A stretch of DNA of 64,000 nt. It comes from Synechococcus sp. UW105. GTDB taxonomy: Bacteria; Cyanobacteriota; Cyanobacteriia; PCC-6307; Cyanobiaceae. The stretch covers positions 248,001-312,000 of the forward strand of contig NZ_UCNN01000030.1 of assembly GCF_900473935.1 (NCBI RefSeq). The letters run 5' to 3'. Shown one piece after another: positions 37,732 through 45,712 of this stretch (position 1 is its first letter; each line of letters opens with the position of its first letter). Under the pieces are notes generated by a model that worked only from the letters and a program-made list of their open reading frames with translations, was not told the DNA's origin and ran no database searches. The position numbers and the translations under genes were made by a program.

Positions 37732-38198
37732 TGAGCTTTGACCCCCGTAGCTTGGAACGATTACGGCAACTCGGTCGAGAGTTGCCACAGCCACTTGACG
37801 CACCACAGCAAAAGACTGCGCCAGATTCCAAATCAAACCCCAAACGGCATCGTGTCGAGACGGAAGACGATCCCGAACTGCTCTTTCATGAGCTAATGAA
37901 GGTCAGCAATGACGGAAACGTTCCTGAACATCTAATGGCACGGCTAAAAAAGGCCGAACAAAAGAAGGATGAAGAGCGTCGACGCAAGGATCGATCGTCA
38001 GCACAACACGGTAATGAAAGTGGTGGTCAAGATCCATCTCAAGCAATGGAAGAGCTCACGAAAGGCTCCAGAGGAGAGAACAAAAAGGGTAAAAATACAC
38101 GGCCCCGCCAGTTAACAGCGCCTCCAGGCAGCGAAGAGGAAAGCCTGTATGTGACGTTCGGACAACTCTTATTGGAAGACGACGAGGACGAGTCTTGA
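37731..38198 (+). CDS. 155-aa charged hypothetical protein
   Basis: Starts [20 protein letters not shown], is rich in Lys/Glu/Arg/Asp and largely disordered, with a helical middle ([20 protein letters not shown]) and an acidic end ([12 protein letters not shown]). No domain recognised. Overlaps its neighbours at both ends (TGATG and TTGA), so it sits in a coupled operon with rlmH. Confidence 0.8.
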   Translation: MSFDPRSLERLRQLGRELPQPLDAPQQKTAPDSKSNPKRHRVETEDDPELLFHELMKVSNDGNVPEHLMARLKKAEQKKDEERRRKDRSSAQHGNESGGQDPSQAMEELTKGSRGENKKGKNTRPRQLTAPPGSEEESLYVTFGQLLLEDDEDES

Positions 38199-38629
38199 AC
38201 CCAAGCCGATGCCGAATCCTGGCCGTGGGGAAGGTTCGCAAGGCATGGGTTCAGGAGGGGATCTCGATCTACCTCAAACGGCTTCCGGGCCTGACTGTGA
38301 CCGAACTACGGGACAGCACCCCAGAGAAGGAGGCTGAGTGCATACGCCAAGCCCTGAAACCCGATGAGACCACAGTGATGCTGGCGGAAGAAGGAGATAG
38401 GTTTGATTCTGTGAATTTCGCCGCACAACTTGAGCGGTACGGATCGGAACGACTTGCCTTTGTGATTGGTGGTGCGGATGGGCTCACACAACAGCTCAAG
38501 CAGTCGGCCACATGGAGGCTGTCCTTATCACCCATGACTTTTCCACACGACCTGGCCCGATTGCTCTTACTGGAACAGCTGTTCAGAGCCAAAGCAATCC
38601 AATCAGGAAGCCCCTATCACCGCGGATAA
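38195..38629 (+). CDS. rlmH: 23S rRNA pseudouridine-1915 N3-methyltransferase
   Basis: SPOUT methyltransferase, 144 aa, acting on 70S ribosomes. Family motifs are [12 protein letters not shown] at the N-terminus, [10 protein letters not shown], the SAM knot VIGGADGL and the C-terminal [20 protein letters not shown]. The start is TTG overlapping the upstream stop (TTGA). Intact to the conserved HRG terminus. Confidence 0.95.
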   Translation: MNPSRCRILAVGKVRKAWVQEGISIYLKRLPGLTVTELRDSTPEKEAECIRQALKPDETTVMLAEEGDRFDSVNFAAQLERYGSERLAFVIGGADGLTQQLKQSATWRLSLSPMTFPHDLARLLLLEQLFRAKAIQSGSPYHRG

Positions 38630-38995
38630 AGGCAACAGACAGGGCCAGCAGGAGCATCAAAATACTCTCCTAGCGACACGTTAGATCCATACTTAATTCA
38701 AAAGCAAGAAGAAGAAGATAATGATGAGCAAAGACAAGCAACAATAGTATTCAAACCAATCGGAAGATGGCAAGCAAGTAGAAGAGCGAACAAATCGACT
38801 ATCAAGCGAAACAGGAGAACATCATGCTCGAGTCTCTCTAACAACATTGCTGATCAGGTGTAGGCCAACAGGGCCCAAAGGAGAGAAACAATCCGATCAG
38901 AAGCATTGGTGACAACAAGAATGAGCCACTGATCACCACAGGCCGACTCATTGCGGAGCGAAACGCATCATTGACCGAAGAAAGTAGAGGTGACT
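38630..38995. other. A-rich, gene-free stretch
   Basis: The plus strand is strongly enriched in A and in AAG/GAA-like runs and poor in T. No frame looks coding in either strand. It forms the left part of a gene-poor block running to about 41 kb. Confidence 0.5.
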
Positions 38996-39113
38996 CAAGG
39001 GAGGTCGTCCCTTTGGGTTGATCCGGGACTGAGGGGTGATGGCTTCCCCTCAGGCTCCTCGGGTGGACGGTTGTTGGGCTGGTGGGGGCTTGGAAATTTC
39101 CACCAGCACAACC
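38996..39113 (+). ncRNA. Candidate structured RNA, copy 1 (three hairpins)
   Basis: Hairpin 1: CAAGGGA (38996-39002), loop GGTCG, TCCCTTTG (39008-39015). Linker contains TTGAT (39018-39022). Hairpin 2: an outer stem CCGGGA (39023-39028)/TCCTCGG (39056-39062), and a perfect 8-bp inner stem CTGAGGGG (39029-39036)/CCCCTCAG (39046-39053) closing the 9-base loop TGATGGCTT. Hairpin 3: GGTTGT and CTGGTGG pair with CCACCAG and ACAACC (39069-39113). The loop and linker sequences recur at 40.1 kb with compensatory stem changes. A G-T pair in the outer stem, at the same place in both copies, would be G-U only on the plus strand. Family not identified. Confidence 0.65.
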
Positions 39114-40080
39114 CAGAACCTGATGGCTGAATGGGTGAAACAGATCATGCCCAAGCTGCGTGGATCCAACAGAACATCAAAGAGCAGAAGCAGATGACGA
39201 CGACAACTTGCGTGACCAGGAAAGAATGCAGCGAACAATCCAGTCGAATCACTGCAGCAAGGAAAGCAGAGAAGAGCACGAGCAACTCTTCTCTACTCAC
39301 CAAGACAGGCTCAGAGATGCTCGCCCTGAACCCGAATGATTGTTCATCGGATAAAGGGGTGATGAACACAAAATGATGCGACGGAGAGCAACCAAACAAC
39401 AGGCCACGATGTCAAAAATGCTGCGAGACAATGACTTGATGGTTGACGAGACAAAAAAGCAGCCAAGGCCACAAGAATGATCGATCCAATAGGGGGGTGA
39501 CGAGGTAAGCAGGAAATAACAAGTATGATGCCAGCCACCTTTACAATGGGAGGCGTGATCACAAGAACAAGACGCAATGAAAAGAATGAAACCTGACACA
39601 GTCTGTTCTGCTGAGATTTCAGTCGCTCCGATGAATGCGCAGATAACGAGAGCGAGAGAGAGGAACATTTAGGCTGCTGATGACGGGTAAGCAGAGAGAC
39701 GATTATGTTGGATTGGCGTAGAGCTTGCCTGCCAATCACAGTATTCTCTCGATGCATCGCCTGATCAGCGGCCAAGCACATGCTTAAAGAAAAAGAAAAG
39801 GATCAACAGTGGTCTAAACAGCTCGAGTGAGGTGAACTGATGACAGAGAGAGGATCAACGGCACACCAATTCAACAAACAAGCAAACAGATGAACTACAT
39901 TGCATCACCAACGCGGCGACGAACATCAGCGGCAATACAATCCGACAAATAAGGAGCAACGATGAAGCACCATTAGCACGAACGGGGAGCATCATTGATC
40001 ACAAACAAAATAAAAAAATAAGCAGAAGAAGAAGATCCTATCCTCCACCCAATGACTCCATCACCGATAAAGTCATCAAG
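39114..40080. other. A-rich, gene-free stretch between the two RNA-like elements
   Basis: Frames here (for example 39131-39376 plus, 39344-39781 minus) have unnatural composition and no recognisable motifs. The plus strand is rich in A and purines. Nothing like a decayed known gene could be recovered from either strand. Confidence 0.5.
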
Positions 40081-40190
40081 ACTCTGGGGTGGTCGACACC
40101 TTGATTCACCCGGGTCAGAGAGGTGATGGCTTCCTCTCTGCCACCTGGGATACAGTGATATCGCACAAAAAGGCCGGCAAACTTATCACT
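40081..40190 (+). ncRNA. Candidate structured RNA, copy 2
   Basis: Same plan as the element at 39.0 kb. Hairpin 1 has loop GGTCG (40091-40095) within GGTG...CACC pairing. Linker TTGAT is at 40101-40105. Hairpin 2 has a 7-bp outer stem CCCGGGT (40109-40115)/ACCTGGG (40143-40149) and an 8-bp inner stem CAGAGAGG (40116-40123)/CCTCTCTG (40133-40140) around the identical loop TGATGGCTT. A third stem AGTGATA (40154-40160)/TATCACT (40184-40190) follows. Inner-stem bases differ from copy 1 at two positions on each arm and remain paired. Confidence 0.65.
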
Positions 40191-40222
40191 AACAACATAA
40201 GTGACTAAGGAAGATCATTGGA

Positions 40223-40450
40223 ATGAGTACAACCCGAAAAATGAGTCTCTGGTGTCAACAATCACAATCAATTCAGAGACAAGGATTGGATCAGCGAGAG
40301 TCTTTCTGGTCAAAATCTTACAAATCAAAAATAGAGCCAATAAACAGCCTGCATTTTGCCAATCATCAAAAGAATCAATGGTTTGACAGAGTGAATAATT
40401 TCTTTCGATCGTATAGACGCGGTAATAGAATCACTTGGCTACGCATGTGA
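40223..40450 (+). CDS. Possible 75-aa basic protein downstream of RNA copy 2
   Basis: Begins MSTTRKMSLWCQQSQSIQRQ and ends in an aromatic/basic stretch (FFRSYRRGNRITWLRM). Not recognised. AGGAAG lies about 14 bp before the ATG. It is the first frame after the second RNA-like element, the main reason to list it; it may be non-coding. Confidence 0.25.
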   Translation: MSTTRKMSLWCQQSQSIQRQGLDQRESFWSKSYKSKIEPINSLHFANHQKNQWFDRVNNFFRSYRRGNRITWLRM

Positions 40451-40535
40451 GGATCAAATAAAACAAGCTTTGGTATGGAGCTGACATCAAGTTCCGACAG
40501 GGCAAGGCATCCTATTGAGAGACCCCATAAACACG

Positions 40536-40703
40536 ATGGATCTACGCCTTATAGAATTCCTGGCACGATGCGAAGAAGAAGAACGAGAAGCCGTTGATCG
40601 TTGGTTCAACGAGTTTCAACCTATTGCACTTGAAACAATAGGTACGATGAAAGTGGCCCGTGGAACATCAATCAGTAGCGATTACTCAAGAAAGGAAAAA
40701 TAG
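40536..40703 (+). CDS. 55-aa acidic hypothetical protein
   Basis: From ATG 40536 reads MDLRLIEFLARCEEEEREAV, then DRWFNEFQPIALETI; helical and acidic at first, basic at the end. The composition is more protein-like than surrounding frames. No family recognised. Confidence 0.4.
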   Translation: MDLRLIEFLARCEEEEREAVDRWFNEFQPIALETIGTMKVARGTSISSDYSRKEK

Positions 40704-41000
40704 GGAACCAACGAGATCAGATCCCGGGAAGATTGATAGAGCAGCAGAAACTGCAATAACCATCAGCCATTTCAGGCGTACTTAGCGGTTATAAGGAATC
40801 GCAGCGATTAAATTAATCCAGAGCCAAACATATTAGAAGCCTCAATAAGCATTCAATCTCAAAAATAGTCAGCAAGTCGATCAATATTCGATCAACAACC
40901 AAAACCGAAACAGACGCACAATTGCAGAGGGCACTCACGTGCACACGCTACAAAGCATCGAATCATTCACTACAACAGTATTGAGACCAAATCCATTTGA

Positions 41001-41219
41001 ATGGCGATGTGCAGGGTTAATTCCATGAGAGCCGAAAAGGTGATCCCTATGCCACGATGGTCGAATTCACAGCTCGAGGAATTCATAGACCATATCGAGT
41101 CAAATACAAAGGAACGCAACAATTGGCTTCAGTTAATCCGGACTATTGGCCTCGAAGAAACGTTGTCATTTTTCCGTCCTTCAAGTAATGGTATTGCCAA
41201 TACGAGTGAGCAATTATGA
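41001..41219 (+). CDS. 72-aa hypothetical protein
   Basis: Starts MAMCRVNSMRAEKVIPMPRW; the C-terminal ERNNWLQLIRTIGLEETLSF looks like a genuine amphipathic helix. An internal ATG (MPRWSNSQLEEFIDHIES, 41049) is an alternative start. Stands 98 bp upstream of isiB on the same strand. Unrecognised. Confidence 0.4.
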   Translation: MAMCRVNSMRAEKVIPMPRWSNSQLEEFIDHIESNTKERNNWLQLIRTIGLEETLSFFRPSSNGIANTSEQL

Positions 41220-41317
41220 GTTCGAAGCGTGAATAAAAAATCACCCTCTTGACGCTCATTGATCAAGGCGCTGAAGCGCATGACGGTTCAATATAAAAGT
41301 GTTCAGATTGCTTTTTC

Positions 41318-41827
41318 ATGAGCCCCACAATTTTCTTCGCAACGTCCACTGGTAAAACAGAAGATATCGCTGACCGTCTAAAAGAACTACTACCCGGTTC
41401 GGAAGCCAAAGATGTGGATGATCTCGGGTCCGCAGACGAACTTGTGAATGCTGAATCATTAATCTGCTGCGTACCAACATGGAATACGGGTGCAGATGAA
41501 GGTCGTTCCGGCACATCATGGGATGAACATGTTACCGAAATTCCAAATATGGACTTTGCTGGTAAAACAGTAGCCATCGTAGGCCTAGGAGACTCCTCTT
41601 CGTATTCCGACTTTTTCTGCGATGCTATGGAAGAGCTGTATACAGCATTTTTAGCCGCTGGGGCAAATATAGTCGGCAAAGTAGATATTGATGGTTATAC
41701 ATATAATGCCTCTAAAAGTGTGGTTGATGGGAAGTTTTGTGGTCTTCCTATTGACGAGGACAATGAGCCTGATCTATCAGATGAAAGACTACAGAACTGG
41801 GTCGGACAAATAAAATCATCCTTGTGA
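41318..41827 (+). CDS. isiB: Flavodoxin
   Basis: FMN electron carrier that replaces ferredoxin when iron is scarce. The 169-aa long-chain flavodoxin begins MSPTIFFATSTGKTEDIADR, which includes the phosphate-binding loop ATSTGKTED. It contains PTWNTGADEGRSGTSWDE and the 90s loop LGDSSSYSDFFCDAM. AT-richer than the core genes. A TATAAA lies about 27 bp upstream of the ATG. Convergent with the next gene across a hairpin. Confidence 0.96.
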   Translation: MSPTIFFATSTGKTEDIADRLKELLPGSEAKDVDDLGSADELVNAESLICCVPTWNTGADEGRSGTSWDEHVTEIPNMDFAGKTVAIVGLGDSSSYSDFFCDAMEELYTAFLAAGANIVGKVDIDGYTYNASKSVVDGKFCGLPIDEDNEPDLSDERLQNWVGQIKSSL

Positions 41828-41834
41828 TAGAGCA

Positions 41835-41858
41835 GGGCAGGAACAATATTTCCTGCCC
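41835..41858. terminator. Hairpin between convergent isiB and reductase genes
   Basis: GGGCAGGAA (41835-41843) pairs perfectly with TTCCTGCCC (41850-41858) around a 6-base loop. It is symmetric and lies between two convergent genes, so it can serve both, although T-tracts are weak. Confidence 0.65.
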
Positions 41859-41865
41859 ACCTCTA

Positions 41866-42825
41866 TTATCGGTGAACCCAGTCGACCTTGAAATCGGTTC
41901 GGGTATTGAGGTATTTATCAATCGACATAGCCGCTATACAGCCATCAGAACTGGCCACTACAGCTTGCTTGAAAGGTGTATTACGGATATCACCAATTGC
42001 CCAAACCCCATCCATCTCTGTTTTCAATTCTGCATCTGTTTTTACTCCACCAAATTGATCCAATGGAATTTGGCCATGCAAAAAATCGATAATCGGTTTT
42101 GTTCCGTCAGCATAAATAAAAGCACCATCAATACTGAGCTCGAATTTGCGTGAGTTTGATTTCTCGTATAACATTAACGACTGTATTCCCTCTGAATTGC
42201 CTTGAATAGAGACGAGGCTGGTACGTTTTAAAACAGAAACATTAGCCTTGTCAGTCAAAGTATCGATATTATTTAATTTATTTGAGGGTTTAGAAGGTTG
42301 AATCCAGTACAGTTGCTTAACAAGCTTCGCCAACACGAGAGATTCATCAATCGACTCTTGGTTTGAACCATACACAGCCACATCCTGTTGCTTGAAAAAG
42401 GCAGCATCACATGTTGCGCAGTAGCTGATGCCTCTACCAAGGTAGGCTTCCTCTCCCTCAAAGGTCTTCTCCCGAGCCATCGCTCCAGTCGCCAAAACAA
42501 GAACCTTACCCCGATAGACACCATCAGGAGTGAAGACTGATTTATAGTCTTCATCTAGTTGAACTCCATAGACCTGAGCAACTTTGTACTCTGCTCCATA
42601 TTGAATAGCCTGCTCACGCATCATCTCAAGCAGATTTAAACCTGAAATACTAGTTTTAACACCTGGATAGTTTGCAATTTTATGTGTAATTGCCAATGCT
42701 CCAGCACCAGGATTTTTATCGAGAATCAGTGTTTTCAGTGATGATCGGGATGTGTACAATGCACAACTACAACCCGCTGGCCCTCCACCAATAATGATGA
42801 CATCGTAATCAAATGAATCCATCAT
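41866..42825 (-). CDS. Thioredoxin-reductase-like flavoprotein lacking NADPH motifs
   Basis: A 319-aa protein of the low-Mr thioredoxin reductase fold. FAD site IIIGGGPAGCSCALYTSR (about 11-28), redox pair Cys136/Cys139 in SYCATCDAAFF, and C-terminal FAD motif GVWAIGDIRNTPFKQAV. The second nucleotide site is degenerate. Where NADPH enzymes have GGGDSA and HRRxxxR it reads YGSNQESIDES and YWIQPSKPSNK. This is the pattern of NADPH-independent members (ferredoxin-linked FFTR and cyanobacterial DTR/DDOR types). Since flavodoxin is the convergent neighbour, flavodoxin or ferredoxin as electron donor is an attractive inference. Last gene of a four-gene overlapping operon. Confidence 0.88.
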   Translation of the reverse strand: MMDSFDYDVIIIGGGPAGCSCALYTSRSSLKTLILDKNPGAGALAITHKIANYPGVKTSISGLNLLEMMREQAIQYGAEYKVAQVYGVQLDEDYKSVFTPDGVYRGKVLVLATGAMAREKTFEGEEAYLGRGISYCATCDAAFFKQQDVAVYGSNQESIDESLVLAKLVKQLYWIQPSKPSNKLNNIDTLTDKANVSVLKRTSLVSIQGNSEGIQSLMLYEKSNSRKFELSIDGAFIYADGTKPIIDFLHGQIPLDQFGGVKTDAELKTEMDGVWAIGDIRNTPFKQAVVASSDGCIAAMSIDKYLNTRTDFKVDWVHR

Positions 42826-43616
42826 TAGCCTGCCAAAAGAGTGAGTGTGTTAGGGATTGATAAATTGCATGTCATCATCAGAAATCGTTCAATTTCTGAT
42901 GCACATTGTCTCGATTTGAAAAGCTGAGGGAAGTGATATCCGTCTTCAATAAAAGCAAATCTGTCTCCACTTTTGAGTAAATTTTGCCAGCGCTGCTCTG
43001 ACTGTCGGTCAACGACAAAGTCTTTATCACCAACTAGTACCAGAACAGGTAGGTTTTGGGGGATCTGAATCGATTCCATATTAATAGGCTTAAGGACTGA
43101 GCCTTTGCAGTATTCCTTATCGAGTGTATTGAGGAATAAACCACTTATTTTTTGATGATCCACTCGATTGTCACTACCAAGCAACATTGGCACCAAATGA
43201 TTAATAACCTGTTGGCGCTCAAGGTTTTCGTATAGATTTCTCATTTGATAATAATGAGAAAACCAATAGTTAGAGGTCTTTGTGTCAACTGAAATAAGAA
43301 TCAATCCATCAACAAGGTCAGGATGTTTAGCAGCAAAATTGCTAGCAAAGAGGCCACTGATGCCATGGCCGATCAAAACTGGCTTTTCATCCTTGTTTTT
43401 GCGCAGTTCTTCAAGTAGATAGGATTCGATCAGTTGCGTAGTGCAATATTCGTCAGGCTCTTGATGAAACTCCCAGCGTCTGACAATATGATTAATAGTG
43501 GCCAGTTCGCAAGATAAACGTTTGCTAAAAGGTTTAAGACTTGGCTGTAGATCAATCCATAGCAGTTCTATGGGTTTTTGAAGTAATTTTGCCTTGAGTT
43601 GACTATAGGAATTCAT
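42825..43616 (-). CDS. Alpha/beta-hydrolase-fold protein with altered nucleophile elbow
   Basis: A 263-aa protein starting MNSYSQLKAKLLQKPIELLW. Strand-helix core PVLIGHGISGLFASNFAAKH places Gly85 where the nucleophile Ser of GHSxG normally sits; Ser87 is two residues later. The acid is probably in VLVGDKDFVVD and the His in DGYHFPQLF. Catalysis may be lost or use Ser87. The start overlaps the upstream 78-aa gene (ATGA) and the stop overlaps the reductase start (TAATG). In some cyanobacteria isiAB is followed by an isiC hydrolase gene; equivalence is possible but not shown. Confidence 0.8.
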   Translation of the reverse strand: MNSYSQLKAKLLQKPIELLWIDLQPSLKPFSKRLSCELATINHIVRRWEFHQEPDEYCTTQLIESYLLEELRKNKDEKPVLIGHGISGLFASNFAAKHPDLVDGLILISVDTKTSNYWFSHYYQMRNLYENLERQQVINHLVPMLLGSDNRVDHQKISGLFLNTLDKEYCKGSVLKPINMESIQIPQNLPVLVLVGDKDFVVDRQSEQRWQNLLKSGDRFAFIEDGYHFPQLFKSRQCASEIERFLMMTCNLSIPNTLTLLAG

Positions 43617-43849
43617 TGGTAAAAGTTTGAATAGTCCTTGGCCTTGGTTCTTGTGGTAACTTTGATCAAGCCAGAACGAACCTCTGACAAGAGCTTGTCG
43701 ACAAGTTTCTTGTCTGAACTGTCTTCCCATTGGTTGCTTTCTAACCAATGAAGATCAGTTTCGTTGATCACTTGTGCTGTAACTGAAGAAAGGTACACAT
43801 CAACGATTTGTGGTTTATTTGGAATGGTAGTAGAGCGCTTATAATTCAT
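43613..43849 (-). CDS. 78-aa hypothetical protein of the isi-region operon
   Basis: Starts MNYKRSTTIPNKPQIVDVYL and has a predicted beta-then-alpha composition, with a Lys/Asp-rich C-terminal half. Not recognised. The chosen ATG overlaps the phosphatase stop (ATGA) and its stop overlaps the hydrolase start (ATGA), which supports it strongly despite its size. Confidence 0.75.
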   Translation of the reverse strand: MNYKRSTTIPNKPQIVDVYLSSVTAQVINETDLHWLESNQWEDSSDKKLVDKLLSEVRSGLIKVTTRTKAKDYSNFYQ

Positions 43850-44475
43850 TGAATAACCCATTCTTCAGCTGTAAGTTTGCCTATGATTTGAGGGGTTTGA
43901 TTGGGAATCGGCTTAATGACATAGGTCACTCCCATTGGCTCAGGATAGATTCCAGTTGAGGCTTCAAAAGGATCATCATGTCCGACTAAAACAATATTCT
44001 TTCCAACACTTGGCGCTTGATTCAGTAGGGGGTCGACTCGTTGCTTATATTGAGATATTTGATCTTGATTACATATCTCACAAGGCAGGAAATTAAGTTG
44101 ATCTGTTTTCTGATATTGACCAAATGCAAGCTCAGCGGTTTTCCATGCTCTACAGTATTCACTTGTTTGTACAGACTCTACTGGGATTGCATGGAATTTG
44201 ATTCCTTCTCCGATCTGTTTTGCCTGATTGATTCCTTGTGAACTTAACTTCCTCTGAGTGGAACAATCATCAATATCTAACTGTGGTGATGCTTGATCAG
44301 CCCAGTCCTCAGTTGTTTGAGCATGGCGAATATAAAGAATGTATCCACCATCCTGGATCAAATCAATTAACTGCTCGCTAGAGAGCTCTGTCTGTGTATC
44401 AGCATGATTGTTCAAGGAACATCCCCCGATAAGCAAACCCAGGGCTCCCATCGAAATCAGTTGCTTAAGCTTCAT
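43846..44475 (-). CDS. Histidine-phosphatase-superfamily lipoprotein
   Basis: A 209-aa protein with a lipoprotein signal (LGLLIGGCS, lipidated Cys19). The histidine phosphatase core has the RH motif GYILYIRHAQTTEDW (His51 would be phosphorylated) and the second His in VLVGHDDPFEA. Six or more further Cys are present (CSTQRK, SEYCRAW, LPCEICNQ), unusual for the family and suggesting disulfides or metal binding. Predicted membrane-anchored on the periplasmic or lumenal side. First gene of the operon that ends in the reductase. Confidence 0.85.
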   Translation of the reverse strand: MKLKQLISMGALGLLIGGCSLNNHADTQTELSSEQLIDLIQDGGYILYIRHAQTTEDWADQASPQLDIDDCSTQRKLSSQGINQAKQIGEGIKFHAIPVESVQTSEYCRAWKTAELAFGQYQKTDQLNFLPCEICNQDQISQYKQRVDPLLNQAPSVGKNIVLVGHDDPFEASTGIYPEPMGVTYVIKPIPNQTPQIIGKLTAEEWVIQ

Positions 44476-44591
44476 CGTGCTATCTATTTCAAGTTAATTT
44501 ATCCAGACACAGCTAACATTCGCTTTGATGCGATACGAAGAGAGATGATTTTCGACACGTTATTGTGTGATATTTAATCCTATGGCTACCC

Positions 44592-44619
44592 AAAAAAAAT
44601 CCCCCTTCTGCTAGGGGGA
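44592..44619 (-). terminator. Rho-independent terminator of isiA
   Basis: On the minus strand TCCCCCT and AGGGGGA pair around AGCAGA and are followed by eight T residues, about 60 bp after the isiA stop. It separates isiA from the lipoprotein operon, which must have its own promoter in 44476-44590. Confidence 0.9.
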
Positions 44620-44677
44620 CTTCAGAGTATGACGCCTGAGTGTGATCACATCTCGAGGCAGAGGATCGATGGCGCGA

Positions 44678-45712
44678 TTAGCTAACTTTACTTTCCCCAA
44701 GGTTGTCGAGTGCTTGACCAACTTTTTTGAAGTCAAAGCCCATCCCACGTAGAGCATGCCAAAAATGGCCTTGAAGGAAGAAGAAGCCTAGGTAGAAATG
44801 GGTATTCGCCAACCATGCACGCGCAGTATGTGCATCCCCTGTTAGCTGAGCAGTATCAGAAAAATAGGGTGAAAAGGCAAACTGAAGTTTCAGAGGTTCC
44901 CCATACAGCTCAACCGGATAAATAGTTGTATTCTGTGCACACCAAATGGCAGTCACAAAACCCATCAGTGCTAGACCGGCCAATGAATAGGAAAGAATTG
45001 ACTCCCCATTGAAAATCAGAACCTTTTTAAATGGCCCAAAAGGAGAACTGATGATGTGCCATACACCACCGATGGTCAAAGCAAAGGCCAATACCGCATG
45101 GCCACCCATCACATCTTCAAGACTGGAAATTGAAAGGAAGTTGGTCTGATAACCCCAAACCATCCCCAAATCAATGTTTGGTTCAACAGTTCTTACTGCT
45201 CCCAGAGCAGCATCATAAATTCCATGATGCTTGGCCCATTCCACGAAGGCAATGGCACCTAAACCGAGAAAGATTAGGTGATGGCCAAGAATGAAGCTGA
45301 GTTTCTTCGGGTCGTCCCAGGCAAAGTCAAACTTCTTGGCTCGTCCCTCTGCTTCACCCAAGTCTTTGGGTGCGCGAAGCGTGTGCCATAGGCCTGCAGC
45401 TCCCAACACTGCAGATGAAACCAGGTGAAAGGCTGCAATCGCGATGTAGGGCTGTTGATCTAGCTGTGTTCCAACCCCGTCGTAGCCAAAACCTAATCCC
45501 GCCAGATGGGGCAGCAAAATGAGACCTTGCTCACCAAGAGCAATCGATGGGTCGTAGTGAGCTAGCTCAAACAGAGTAAATGCACCTGCCCAAAACATGA
45601 TGAGGCCGGCATGGGCAGCGTGTGCCGCAATAAATGACCCTGATCGTTTCGCTACACCAGAATTACCTGCCCACCAGTCGTATGTGACTGATGGATTCCC
45701 ATAGGACTGCAT
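44678..45712 (-). CDS. isiA: Iron-stress-induced chlorophyll-binding protein (CP43'-like)
   Basis: Six-helix chlorophyll a antenna protein of the CP43/Pcb family, 344 aa, lacking the large lumenal loop of CP43 as in IsiA. It starts MQSYGNPSVTYDWWAGNSGV. Chlorophyll-ligand His residues occur in helices such as AAHAAHAGLIMFWAGA, AIAAFHLVSSAVLGAAG, FILGHHLIFLGLGAIAF and FLQGHFWHALRGMGFD. IsiA rings surround photosystem I under iron limitation. It could also be called Pcb; the isiB neighbour favours IsiA. Confidence 0.92.
   Translation of the reverse strand: MQSYGNPSVTYDWWAGNSGVAKRSGSFIAAHAAHAGLIMFWAGAFTLFELAHYDPSIALGEQGLILLPHLAGLGFGYDGVGTQLDQQPYIAIAAFHLVSSAVLGAAGLWHTLRAPKDLGEAEGRAKKFDFAWDDPKKLSFILGHHLIFLGLGAIAFVEWAKHHGIYDAALGAVRTVEPNIDLGMVWGYQTNFLSISSLEDVMGGHAVLAFALTIGGVWHIISSPFGPFKKVLIFNGESILSYSLAGLALMGFVTAIWCAQNTTIYPVELYGEPLKLQFAFSPYFSDTAQLTGDAHTARAWLANTHFYLGFFFLQGHFWHALRGMGFDFKKVGQALDNLGESKVS

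Noticed and set aside
38996-39113. Reading the RNA-like element as a simple intrinsic terminator of rlmH
   Set aside because: It lies over 360 bp from the rlmH stop, has no T-tract, and its loop and linker are repeated at 40.1 kb with compensatory changes.
39344-39781. Minus-strand 145-codon frame in the gene-poor block
   Set aside because: Low-complexity Ser/Leu composition explained by the A-rich opposite strand; no start signal or motif.
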